From assembly GCF_014694455.1 (NCBI RefSeq), contig NZ_JAAUWT010000019.1, forward strand, positions 1-64,000: a DNA stretch of 64,000 nucleotides. The letters run 5' to 3'. Of the stretch, positions 1 to 8,058 are shown piece after piece. The notes beneath the pieces were generated by a model that saw only the letters and a list, made by a program, of their open reading frames with translations, did no database searches and was not told the DNA's origin. The stretch's first letter is position 1. The number at the start of each line of letters is the position of its first letter. A program made the translations under genes and the position numbers. This DNA comes from Vibrio sp. S9_S30 (GTDB lineage: Bacteria; Pseudomonadota; Gammaproteobacteria; Enterobacterales; Vibrionaceae).

Positions 1-201
1 AATGCGTTAAGGCTGATTCAAGATGAGTTTTTGTGGTGTTCAGGACGAACCTCAGGAACTGTACCAAAGAAACTACAGAACCTAAGAGAAAGTGGTAAGC
101 GACTCATTTTACCCAAGAAAAGAAAGAAGAAGCCTTTTCCTCGGGTTGTTCTGTATAAGGCTCCCCGGTATCCACATAAGAAAAGAGCCGCACGCTGTTA
201 A
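1..201 (+). CDS. IS4-type transposase, C-terminal end (5' cut by window edge)
   Basis: An open frame runs in from the left edge in frame 1 and stops with TAA at 199-201, giving 66 residues with no start codon. The tail has the pattern common at the end of IS4-family DDE transposases: a GTVPKKLQNLRE stretch, then a basic LILPKKRKKK segment, a PFPRVV box and a closing PRYPHKKR motif. The catalytic residues would lie upstream, outside the window, so it is unknown whether the element is intact. The coding sequence ends inside a hairpin that also acts as the terminator of the opposing transglycosylase gene. Assignment is by memory of the family's C-terminal pattern; a full-length search upstream would settle it. 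Confidence 0.6.
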   Translation, partial: NALRLIQDEFLWCSGRTSGTVPKKLQNLRESGKRLILPKKRKKKPFPRVVLYKAPRYPHKKRAARC

Positions 202-210
202 GCGAGCGGC
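179..210 (-). terminator. Intrinsic terminator of the lytic transglycosylase gene
   Basis: GCCGCACGC (187-195) and GCGAGCGGC (202-210) pair except for one central A/A mismatch around a 6-nt loop. On the minus strand the stem is followed by TCTTTTCTT. It overlaps the stop codon of the converging transposase fragment. Confidence 0.6.
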
Positions 211-261
211 ATTAAGCACTGATGCTTCGCTTTTTTGTAGGCAATGTTCAAGCCTTTTCCA

Positions 262-1236
262 CTACAAACTGAACTTAATTTTATCGGCTAGATGGCTCAC
301 GGCGATACCAAAGTAGTACGAGCGATTCCATTTCATCAGTACCTGATAATTATTGTATATCAGATAAGCTCGACCATTTTCATCATCGGGCATGATTAAC
401 CACGCATCGATATCTTCTTTAGGCTGAGGAAGCGCTTTGCCGTTGATTCGAGTCACACCCAACTTGCTCCACTCTGCCAATGTTTTTGCTTTGGCTTTCT
501 GACGACCTTCCAAGCTCATATCAAAGCCGGTGGGCACCGTGACCTGACGACCCCATGTGTATCTATCGTCCCACCCAGACTGGCTTAAATAGTTAGCAGT
601 AGAGGCAAACACGTCTGCCTTAGTATTCCAGATGTCTTTCTTTCCATCCTTATTCCCATCGGCGGCATACGCAAGAAAAGAACTTGGCATAAATTGGCAC
701 TGCCCCATTGCCCCTGCCCAAGAACCTTTCATGTTTTGAGGAGAAATGTGCCCTTGATCCAGAATGGTCAGCGCTGCCATAGTCTCTTTGCGGAAAAACG
801 CTTCGCGGCGACCATCGAAAGAAAGCGTGGTGAGTGCATCTATCACACTGTAACCGCCCGTCAGCTTCCCGAAATTACTTTCGACCCCCCAAAGAGCGAC
901 AATGAATCTTGGTTGTACACCGTATTCATCCCCTATGCGTTTTAATTCCGTATAGTGCTGTTTGTACAACTCTCTAGCTTGCTTCACTTTCCAATCAGGA
1001 ACGGCTCTTGGAATGTATTCGTCCAAGGTCAGTTTCTTTTCTGGTTGGTTTCGATCGGCTTTTACAGCTCTTGGTTTATAGGTAACGTTTTCAAATGCCT
1101 TATCAATGATCGATTGAGAAATCCCTTTTTCTAAGGCCTCTGCTTTTAGCCCTATGACATATTCATCAAAGTCTGGCTGGGCGACAGCCACATGGCTTAA
1201 ACCCAAACTTAACAAAGCAACGAGTAGTTTTTTCAA
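262..1236 (-). CDS. mltB: Lytic murein transglycosylase, MltB family
   Basis: Cleaves the MurNAc-GlcNAc bond of peptidoglycan in the periplasm with formation of 1,6-anhydro-MurNAc. The 324-residue protein starts with a signal peptide (MKKLLVALLSLGLSHVAVA) that has no lipobox cysteine, so unlike E. coli MltB it is probably soluble or cleaved by signal peptidase I. The SLT-type fold is marked by the ALWGVESNFG segment with the presumed catalytic glutamate at about residue 119, and by GSWAGAMGQCQFMPSSF at about 167-183. The gene lies 27 nt downstream of the YcgL-family gene on the same strand, so the two probably share a transcript, and a terminator follows it. The family is secure; which Mlt paralogue it represents is less so. 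Confidence 0.88.
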   Translation of the reverse strand: MKKLLVALLSLGLSHVAVAQPDFDEYVIGLKAEALEKGISQSIIDKAFENVTYKPRAVKADRNQPEKKLTLDEYIPRAVPDWKVKQARELYKQHYTELKRIGDEYGVQPRFIVALWGVESNFGKLTGGYSVIDALTTLSFDGRREAFFRKETMAALTILDQGHISPQNMKGSWAGAMGQCQFMPSSFLAYAADGNKDGKKDIWNTKADVFASTANYLSQSGWDDRYTWGRQVTVPTGFDMSLEGRQKAKAKTLAEWSKLGVTRINGKALPQPKEDIDAWLIMPDDENGRAYLIYNNYQVLMKWNRSYYFGIAVSHLADKIKFSL

Positions 1237-1263
1237 GCCTTTCTCCCTAAGCGGCTAGCGTGA

Positions 1264-1539
1264 TTATTTTTGCTTCGCCTTCTGCTCTTTGTATTTTTCT
1301 AGTAAGTTTTCTGGTGGCGGTGGAAGCTGAAGGAAATAACCTTTGCTTGCCATCGATTCTTTTACTTTTTCTACGTCTACCTGAGCCAATTTTCGACCCT
1401 CTATTTTGATGACCATAACAAAGACAGGCTTACCAAACATGTCTTTTAAAGGCTGCGGAACCTCAGAAAAATCATCTTTCTTAGGTATGTACAGGTATGC
1501 CCCCTCTTTTTTAGGGCTTTTGTAGATAGAACACAACAT
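1264..1539 (-). CDS. YcgL domain protein
   Basis: A 91-residue protein with the YcgL-domain pattern: the MLCSIYKSPKKEGAYLYI opening, a central PLKDMFGKPVFVMVI stretch and the SKGYFLQLPPPPENLL ending. The family is widespread in gammaproteobacteria; no biochemical function is established that I can name. No signal peptide or membrane segment is visible. It is divergent from minC (177 nt between start codons) and lies 27 nt upstream of the transglycosylase gene on the same strand. Proximity of ycgL to the min genes is a familiar arrangement. Confidence 0.85.
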   Translation of the reverse strand: MLCSIYKSPKKEGAYLYIPKKDDFSEVPQPLKDMFGKPVFVMVIKIEGRKLAQVDVEKVKESMASKGYFLQLPPPPENLLEKYKEQKAKQK

Positions 1540-1716
1540 ATGAGACCTATTTTTGCGTATTATTCTTCGCTAAAAAGTGAAGTTTTCGTAAAGTTTAAGA
1601 GATTTTGAACGTAAAGCCTCTATTTGACAATAAGTTGCTTGATGAGGAATGGGGAGAAATATAACATGCTACCATTTTAGGGTCTGGACCCAAGCCAAAT
1701 TGTTTGAAATTTCACC

Positions 1717-2376
1717 ATGACAACATCCACGGATTTAAAAGGCAGCAGTTTTACGTTATCTGTCCTTCACCTGTCAGGCACTGACGTGAGTGAGAGTGTA
1801 CGTTTTCTGCACGACAAAGTCGAACAAGCCCCTGCATTTTTCCAACATGCTCCGGTAGTGCTTAACATCGAACAAATGTCCGGTGATGTCGATTTTCAGC
1901 AGTTAAAAACAGGCGTTCTTTCTACCGGAATGATCCCTGTTGGCGTGACTGGCTGTAAAGACAAACGCGCACAATCTTTAGCCAAGGAAGCGGGGTTTGC
2001 CGTTATGTCTTCAAGTAAGACCACCACTGCGCCCGCCCAGATGACACCGACTAAAATCGTGCGTACGCCCATCCGCTCTGGTCAGCAAATTTACGCGAAA
2101 GACGGTGACTTGGTCATATTGAACCATGTGAGTGCAGGCGCAGAAGTGATTGCCGATGGCAGTATTCATATCCATGGCACGTTACGAGGCAGAGCCATTG
2201 CCGGAGCCAGCGGGCAAAAAGGCGCAAAGATCATTTGCCACGATTTACAGGCTGAGCTGATTTCCATTGCAGGGAATTATTGGCTCAGTGACCAAATTGA
2301 CAGTACATATTGGCAGAAAAAAATCATGCTAAGCATGCATGAAGACCAACTGACAATCGATATTCTCACGATTTAA
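1717..2376 (+). CDS. minC: Septum site-determining protein MinC
   Basis: Inhibitor of FtsZ polymerisation that keeps the division septum away from the poles; recruited to the membrane by MinD. 219 residues, close to the usual 220-235. The N-terminal FtsZ-inhibiting domain covers about residues 8-85. The C-terminal beta-helix that dimerises and binds MinD spans about 115-215 and contains the typical DGDLVILNHVSAGAEVIADG run and an HIHGTLRGRAIAGA motif. It is the first gene of minCDE, 13 nt before minD. No strong Shine-Dalgarno sequence is visible. An inverted repeat GGGTC-TG-GACCC lies at 1680-1691 just upstream of the start. Confidence 0.95.
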   Translation: MTTSTDLKGSSFTLSVLHLSGTDVSESVRFLHDKVEQAPAFFQHAPVVLNIEQMSGDVDFQQLKTGVLSTGMIPVGVTGCKDKRAQSLAKEAGFAVMSSSKTTTAPAQMTPTKIVRTPIRSGQQIYAKDGDLVILNHVSAGAEVIADGSIHIHGTLRGRAIAGASGQKGAKIICHDLQAELISIAGNYWLSDQIDSTYWQKKIMLSMHEDQLTIDILTI

Positions 2377-2389
2377 AAAGGAAAGTTTG

Positions 2390-3202
2390 ATGGCACGCAT
2401 CATCGTTGTTACATCAGGTAAAGGTGGCGTTGGTAAAACCACCTCTAGCGCTGCGATCGCCTCTGGGCTCGCACTTAAAGGGAAGAAAACAGCCGTCATC
2501 GATTTTGATATTGGCTTACGCAATCTCGATCTCATCATGGGTTGTGAACGCCGAGTGGTTTACGATTTCGTCAATGTGATCAATGGTGAAGCAACACTGA
2601 ATCAAGCCATGATTAAGGATAAGCGCACTGAAAATTTGTTTATTCTTCCTGCCTCACAAACCCGCGACAAAGACGCACTCACCAAAGACGGTGTAGAACG
2701 CATTTTGACGGAGTTGGACGAAATGGGCTTCGACTTTATCATTTGTGATTCTCCAGCGGGCATCGAACAAGGTGCGCTCATGGCGCTATACTTTGCAGAT
2801 GAAGCCATTGTTACGACCAACCCTGAAGTGTCATCAGTACGAGATTCTGACCGTATTCTGGGCATTCTTGATTCTAAGAGCCGACGTGCGGAAGAAGGGA
2901 AAGACCCGGTAAAACAGCACCTCCTACTGACACGCTACAACCCAGAACGAGTCACACAAGGCGAAATGTTAAGCGTGGAAGATGTAGAAGAAATTCTGCA
3001 CATTTCCTTGTTAGGCGTTATCCCGGAAAGCCAAGCAGTATTGAACGCATCCAATAAAGGGGTGCCGGTCATTTTTGATAACGACTCTGACGCAGGTCTC
3101 GCCTACGACGATGCGGTAGAACGCTTACTGGGTAACGAAAGAGTGTTCCGCTTCCTAACGGAGCAAAAGAAAGGCATCTTTAAACGACTATTTGGAGGCT
3201 AA
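2390..3202 (+). CDS. minD: Septum site-determining ATPase MinD
   Basis: Membrane-associated ATPase that oscillates pole to pole, carries MinC and is released by MinE. The start is placed at ATG 2390 rather than the in-frame TTG at 2387, because AAGGA lies at good distance and the product MARIIVVTSGKGGVGKTT then has the family's 270 residues. The deviant Walker A motif KGGVGKTT is at about residues 10-18, the DFDIGLRNLD segment at about 38-47, and the C-terminal amphipathic membrane-targeting helix is the closing KKGIFKRLFGG. The gene lies between minC and minE with only 2 nt before minE, so translation is probably coupled. Confidence 0.97.
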   Translation: MARIIVVTSGKGGVGKTTSSAAIASGLALKGKKTAVIDFDIGLRNLDLIMGCERRVVYDFVNVINGEATLNQAMIKDKRTENLFILPASQTRDKDALTKDGVERILTELDEMGFDFIICDSPAGIEQGALMALYFADEAIVTTNPEVSSVRDSDRILGILDSKSRRAEEGKDPVKQHLLLTRYNPERVTQGEMLSVEDVEEILHISLLGVIPESQAVLNASNKGVPVIFDNDSDAGLAYDDAVERLLGNERVFRFLTEQKKGIFKRLFGG

Positions 3203-3204
3203 TT

Positions 3205-3468
3205 ATGTCTTTATTGGAGTTTTTCCGACCGCAAAAGAAAACATCCGCTAGCGTTGCTAAAGAGCGTCTGCAAATTATTGTCGCAGAGCGTCGTAAGGAA
3301 GGGTCAGATGCCCCAACTTACTTACCGCAACTGAAAGAGGATATTCTGAAAGTCATCAGCAAGTATGTCGACATCGATCCTGATATGGTCAATGTGTCAC
3401 TTGAACAAAGCGACGATGATTTGTCGGTATTGGAGCTCAATGTGAGATTACCAGACGAAGATAAATAA
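3205..3468 (+). CDS. minE: Cell division topological specificity factor MinE
   Basis: Stimulates MinD ATPase and confines MinCD inhibition to the poles. 87 residues, the usual size. The N-terminal membrane-binding stretch MSLLEFFRPQKK is followed by the MinD-interacting segment with VAKERLQIIVAERR (about residues 17-30), and the C-terminal dimerisation domain ends in LELNVRLP. Its start codon follows the minD stop by 2 nt, and the operon closes with a hairpin 6 nt after its stop. Confidence 0.96.
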   Translation: MSLLEFFRPQKKTSASVAKERLQIIVAERRKEGSDAPTYLPQLKEDILKVISKYVDIDPDMVNVSLEQSDDDLSVLELNVRLPDEDK

Positions 3469-3473
3469 AAAAG

Positions 3474-3506
3474 CAGCGGCTAATTTAATTCAGTCGCTGT
3501 TTTTTA
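3474..3506. terminator. Terminator between minE and the convergent EAL gene
   Basis: CAGCG (3474-3478) pairs with CGCTG (3495-3499) and is followed by seven Ts on the plus strand, with six As before the stem, so it may also serve the opposing EAL gene that ends at 3529. Confidence 0.65.
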
Positions 3507-3528
3507 TGTGGAGTGTTAGCCGAATGAG

Positions 3529-4758
3529 CTAGTCCGGAAGCGGCTGTTGGAACAAGTGGTCAAAGTTTTGGTTGTGGCTCTGCCATTGCTCAAAATCTTC
3601 TGCTTTCATTGGTGGAGAGATATAATAGCCTTGTACCAAATCGCAGCCATTATTCATGACAAATTCAAGTTCTTTGAAGGTCTCTACACCTTCCGCTACT
3701 GTCGATATTTCCAATTTCCTTGCTAAGGACAAGCTGGTTTCAATAATGGCTTTGCTGACTTTGCTGTTTTCTGCCGCATGAACAAAAGAGCGATCCAATT
3801 TAAGTTCTGTAAACGGAACCCGCTGCAATTGCTCCATCGTGGAAAAGCCTGTGCCAAAGTCATCGATAGACAAACCAAATCCCTTCAAACGAAAGCGAGT
3901 TAAAATATCCAAGCTGGTTGTTGCATCTTTGCTTAACAACGACTCCGTAATTTCGATCACAATGTGGCGAGCGGGAATATCGTGTTCCATCACCAATTCT
4001 TTAACCTGTCTAGGAATTTCTAAGTTTGATAAACAATAATGCGAAAAATTCACGGACAACGTTAAGTCCCAGCCGTTCGCTTTCCAACGGGCTAAGTCCG
4101 CGATACCTTGCCTGAAAATCAAATCCGTTAAGTGGCTGATTAAGCCCAATTTTTCCGCAATAGGAATAAAGACATTTGGTGGAATAGTGCCTCTTTCAGG
4201 GTGATTCCAACGGGCAAGTGCTTCCACACCAACCACTTTTCGACTTTGAATGCAAAGCTGAGGCTGATAGTGGGGAACAATATCGCCTTTCAATATCGCC
4301 TGTCTTAATTCAGCGCCAATCGCCGTGAGATTAACTTGGTATCCTTGATTGTCCCCCATCAAGCCAGAAGAACTGAACATGCGTTTCAATTCTTCAGTAT
4401 TAATCGGTTTGGACAGAGCACCGAGTACTGGGATCCCTCTTTCCTGAGCGATCTTAACGGCGGTTTGCAAAATACGATCGTCTTCACCACTGATTAAAAT
4501 CAGAGAAGCACTATGACGCAACGCTTCCATATGACGGATTAACTCCACACCATCCATAGACGGCATGTTCAAATCAGAAATAACCACACTGACTGGATTG
4601 AGCTGACAAGAAATAGCCTCCGCTCCCTCGACAGAATTAGTGGTTAAGGTAACCTGAACAATCCCCATAGAGTTGAGTGCTCTCTCGAGCATATTCAAAA
4701 TAAACGGGTCGTCATCAATTACCAGAACATGCAGTTGCTCAAACGATTGCTCTGTCAT
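3529..4758 (-). CDS. Response regulator with EAL domain (c-di-GMP phosphodiesterase)
   Basis: A 409-residue REC-EAL protein expected to hydrolyse c-di-GMP to pGpG under control of receiver phosphorylation. The receiver (about residues 8-130) has the acidic pair IDDD, the phospho-acceptor Asp62 in VVISDLNMP and the SKP lysine near 117. The EAL domain (about 148-395) keeps the residues needed for catalysis: GVEALARWNHP with Glu179, an LSVNFS asparagine, EITES, IDDFGTG, ELKLDR, VAEGVE and a QGYY end, so it looks active. There is no DNA-binding domain. It is divergent from a hybrid histidine kinase with 82 nt between start codons. The REC-EAL plus hybrid-kinase pairing recalls RocR/RocS1 and VieA/VieS; partnership here is inferred from position. 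Confidence 0.88.
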   Translation of the reverse strand: MTEQSFEQLHVLVIDDDPFILNMLERALNSMGIVQVTLTTNSVEGAEAISCQLNPVSVVISDLNMPSMDGVELIRHMEALRHSASLILISGEDDRILQTAVKIAQERGIPVLGALSKPINTEELKRMFSSSGLMGDNQGYQVNLTAIGAELRQAILKGDIVPHYQPQLCIQSRKVVGVEALARWNHPERGTIPPNVFIPIAEKLGLISHLTDLIFRQGIADLARWKANGWDLTLSVNFSHYCLSNLEIPRQVKELVMEHDIPARHIVIEITESLLSKDATTSLDILTRFRLKGFGLSIDDFGTGFSTMEQLQRVPFTELKLDRSFVHAAENSKVSKAIIETSLSLARKLEISTVAEGVETFKELEFVMNNGCDLVQGYYISPPMKAEDFEQWQSHNQNFDHLFQQPLPD

Positions 4759-4840
4759 TTTCGGATTCCTGCCTCCAGTAAGTTCACATGGTTTTATGTC
4801 GATTTTATGCTGATATTTCTCTTACTTTAACATACAAAAT

Positions 4841-7800
4841 ATGTTACAAAAAGTTACATTTCGCATTTACAGTGGTCGATCAGTGAGTTATTTCAGAACC
4901 AAATGGCAGATGATCTCCGGAAAAATAACGATTGCAATGTTGGCTATTGCGACAATCGTTGTCACTAAGGCGATCCTTAGTTTTCAAATTTATTCTCAAG
5001 TTCAGGAAAATAATGCAACAATTAGCAAACAAAGTATTCCCGGTGGGCTTGCCGCTGTAAGCATGCTGGATGAGATTGGCGATATGAACGCCGATATGTT
5101 GCACTACATTCTTGGCGATGCCACACGTACTGAATCGTTCGATAAAAACCGAGAGCAGTTTTTTAACTACCTTGATGTGCTTGAAAATTCCCAATCCATC
5201 GATATTAATACTGTCCAAGAATTAGGAAGCCTTTTTTTTCAATTCGAAAATCGCGTGAAGCTCGATATTTTTTCTTTCTACGACCCCAACGATGAAATTT
5301 GGGCAAGAACCCAAGTCAATTCGTTGGTTAATACCACCGGGCAATCACTGCTCAACCTTGCCGAAAAAGTTCAACAACTGGAATCTAACGCTCACACTTC
5401 TAAACTTTCGCTTCAAAGCGATGAGTTATTTGAGCTGATTAATGATCTTAACCAGCAAATGAGAGTGTATGTATTAGGTGATCAGGGCGTGAAGGAAAAG
5501 TTTTCAGCGTCTATTCAAAGAGCCGAATTCTTACTCACTTGGCTAAAATATCTCCTTAACGAACCTTCTTCCTATGAGGTCATTGAAACACTTCGAGCTG
5601 AACTACGGGTTATGCGAAATGGCGGCTTTGAAGTGTTTGAGCGCTATAACAATAATGACAAACGAGGTGTCCTTAAAATTGCGGAAGAAGTGACAGGTCA
5701 AGAATACAAGCAGCTTTCAGATACCATCAGTTTATTGATTACGCGCCTAGATAATCAAATGACAGAACGACTCACCGTTCTGGATGACCTGACCAATGAT
5801 TATAACTATTTCTTATTCGGCTCTATTTTTACCGTTTTGGTATTCTGTACTGTCGTCACCCTTTATATCTATCGCTCTATCAGTGCGCCTCTCCTCGCCA
5901 TCAACCAACAGATGAAAGAGCTCTTAAAAGGCGACACCAGTATCACCGTACCATATCGATATCGCAACGATGAAGTGGGGGAAATGGCCCGAATGCTGGA
6001 AGCATTTCGTCAAAATCAAATAGAGCGAAACCAGTATCAACAAGAAGTGATCATTGCGCGCGACAAAGCCGAATCGGCAACAAAGGCGAAGGCAAACTTC
6101 CTTGCCACTATGAGCCACGAAATCCGTACGCCAATGAATGGGATTATTGGCATGATTGACTTACTCAATACGACGAGAGTCAATCGCGAACAGCAAAGAA
6201 TGCTGAAAACCGTTCGAGAGTCGTCTTTCTCATTACTTAATATCATTAACGATATTCTCGATTTCTCTAAAATTGAGGCAGGCAAGCTCGATGTAGAGAA
6301 GACAGCACTCCCACTCCGAGAAACTCTGGAAAACGTTATCTCGACCCTCTCACCTAGCGCAGAAAATGCTGGCATAGCATTTCAGCTCTATATTGACCCT
6401 GAACTTCCAGAGGAAGTGTTGGGCGATCCAGTACGTTTGCGCCAAATACTATTTAACATTATTGGCAATGCCATTAAGTTCTCATCAAAACTGTCAAGGC
6501 GCGGAGAGGTGTCACTCGAAGTGCACGCTTATTTCATTGATATTAATCAGATCACCATTCAATTCGATATTAAAGATAATGGAATCGGTATTCATCAAGA
6601 TCAAATAGATACCCTCTTTACTCCGTTTACACAAGCCGAGTCGGATACCACACGTCGCTTTGGTGGAACAGGATTAGGTTTATCGATATCGAAACACTTA
6701 ACTGAATTGATGGGGGGGAAAATCTCGGTAAGCAGCAAAGTTGGCATCGGAACCACATTCAGTATTCATCTTACCTTCCCATTTACACAAAGCCCGGGCA
6801 ACCGTATTAAACCTGTTCATATTTCTGAAACTCAGGTCTATATCGACTTATCTTCTGAGTGGCTGCACAATCATATTCCTAGCTACCTCAAAGCTCTATG
6901 TGTTCCTTGGAAAAAACTGGATCGTCATTTATTCCCTAGTTTGAAGCTTTCAGATCCTCACTGCATCATCATTACGGACAATCTTTCCGACTTAATCGCG
7001 TTAGAGCCCGCCGCATTACACAATTCCATTAAGTATTTGGAATTGTTACCACAAGCTAACATTTCATCGCAAATTAGCGATCGAACGTTCTCTATTTCTG
7101 CGCAGCCTCTCAAGCTTTCAAACCTCAGATACGGCTTGCGTGTTGTAACAGGGATGGAAAGCCCGTTCGATATTGCACCACACACCGACGACGCTGATGA
7201 GATAGAAGAGATAAACCCAGGGGAGTCGAAAGGTCTCATTCTGGTGGCAGAAGATAACCCGGTAAACCAAGAAGTCATCAAAAAACAGCTCAAGACTTTA
7301 GGCTACGAATGTAAACTCGCCGATGAAGGCTTACATGCGCAGGCAATGTACGAACAATATGACTTCGATTTGGTGTTAACGGATTGCCATATGCCGGAGT
7401 GTGATGGCTATGAGCTCACCTCCGCTCTGCGCCAAAAGCAAATTGAAAAAGGACGAAGAATTCCTATTATCGCCGTGACTGCCAACGCCATGATTGGTGA
7501 GGCTAAAAAATGCTTAACAGCGGGTATGGACGACTACCTGCCAAAACCGATTGAACTGGAAAAGCTTAAGCGGATGCTCCACAACTGGATGCCAAATTCA
7601 AACACGACGACCAGCTCAGGGGTAGCAATGAACCTCGATGTCGTGGATACCATATTTGGTGGTGATATGAATGCCTACAAACAGAGCGTGAATGATTTCC
7701 TGCAATTCAGCTTACCGCAATACCAAGCTTTAGCCGAAGCAGAAAGCGATGAGTTTGAAATGAGCGTTATGACGAACATTGCCCACAAACTGAAATCGTC

Positions 7801-7963
7801 GGCAGCCACAATTGGGCTAGACGAGCTGTACCAACTGACACAAGAAATCGAACATCATTCCAAGCTTGAAGCGAAACCCGAGTTACTCAATACATTGACC
7901 CAACTCAAAACGTTGCTGCCCACCATTGAAACCTTGATAAACAATCAAAATAGCGAAACGTGA
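4841..7963 (+). CDS. Hybrid sensor histidine kinase with receiver and Hpt domains
   Basis: A 1040-residue inner-membrane kinase. Order seen: TM1 (about residues 27-48), a long helical periplasmic sensor with no domain I can name, TM2 (about 324-346), HAMP, a HisKA domain with phospho-accepting His426 (FLATMSHEIRTPMNG), an HATPase domain with NIIGNAIKFSS, DNGIGI and GGTGLGLSIS, a region at about 650-790 resembling a receiver without its Asp, a proper receiver with Asp848 (LVLTDCHMP) and PKP, and a C-terminal Hpt with His982 (AHKLKSSAATIG). This is the BvgS/TorS-type four-step phosphorelay layout. An internal Met at 4910 is a possible alternative start, and neither start has a clear ribosome-binding site. 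The divergent REC-EAL protein is the obvious candidate target. Confidence 0.88.
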   Translation: MLQKVTFRIYSGRSVSYFRTKWQMISGKITIAMLAIATIVVTKAILSFQIYSQVQENNATISKQSIPGGLAAVSMLDEIGDMNADMLHYILGDATRTESFDKNREQFFNYLDVLENSQSIDINTVQELGSLFFQFENRVKLDIFSFYDPNDEIWARTQVNSLVNTTGQSLLNLAEKVQQLESNAHTSKLSLQSDELFELINDLNQQMRVYVLGDQGVKEKFSASIQRAEFLLTWLKYLLNEPSSYEVIETLRAELRVMRNGGFEVFERYNNNDKRGVLKIAEEVTGQEYKQLSDTISLLITRLDNQMTERLTVLDDLTNDYNYFLFGSIFTVLVFCTVVTLYIYRSISAPLLAINQQMKELLKGDTSITVPYRYRNDEVGEMARMLEAFRQNQIERNQYQQEVIIARDKAESATKAKANFLATMSHEIRTPMNGIIGMIDLLNTTRVNREQQRMLKTVRESSFSLLNIINDILDFSKIEAGKLDVEKTALPLRETLENVISTLSPSAENAGIAFQLYIDPELPEEVLGDPVRLRQILFNIIGNAIKFSSKLSRRGEVSLEVHAYFIDINQITIQFDIKDNGIGIHQDQIDTLFTPFTQAESDTTRRFGGTGLGLSISKHLTELMGGKISVSSKVGIGTTFSIHLTFPFTQSPGNRIKPVHISETQVYIDLSSEWLHNHIPSYLKALCVPWKKLDRHLFPSLKLSDPHCIIITDNLSDLIALEPAALHNSIKYLELLPQANISSQISDRTFSISAQPLKLSNLRYGLRVVTGMESPFDIAPHTDDADEIEEINPGESKGLILVAEDNPVNQEVIKKQLKTLGYECKLADEGLHAQAMYEQYDFDLVLTDCHMPECDGYELTSALRQKQIEKGRRIPIIAVTANAMIGEAKKCLTAGMDDYLPKPIELEKLKRMLHNWMPNSNTTTSSGVAMNLDVVDTIFGGDMNAYKQSVNDFLQFSLPQYQALAEAESDEFEMSVMTNIAHKLKSSAATIGLDELYQLTQEIEHHSKLEAKPELLNTLTQLKTLLPTIETLINNQNSET

Positions 7964-7999
7964 AAGGGAAGATAACAGAAAATAAAAGCAGAAGATGAA

Positions 8000-8034
8000 G
8001 ACAGAAGAAAAGAGGCTCAGGGGATACTGAGCCT
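8000..8034 (-). terminator. Terminator of rnd
   Basis: AGGCTCAG (8013-8020) and CTGAGCCT (8027-8034) form a perfect 8-bp stem with a 6-nt loop. On the minus strand it is followed by CTTTTCTTCTG, so it serves rnd rather than the converging kinase gene. Confidence 0.65.
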
Positions 8035-8058
8035 TAGAACAGTAAACATTGATGACGG

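Noticed and set aside
92..316. 74-codon plus-strand frame overlapping the transposase end and the transglycosylase 3' end
   Set aside because: It is out of frame with the transposase tail, spans a terminator and has no family-like sequence.
1624..1665. minC promoter from a perfect TTGACA at 1624-1629
   Set aside because: No -10 hexamer lies at 15-19 nt; the nearby TATAAC is too far away, so I did not call it.
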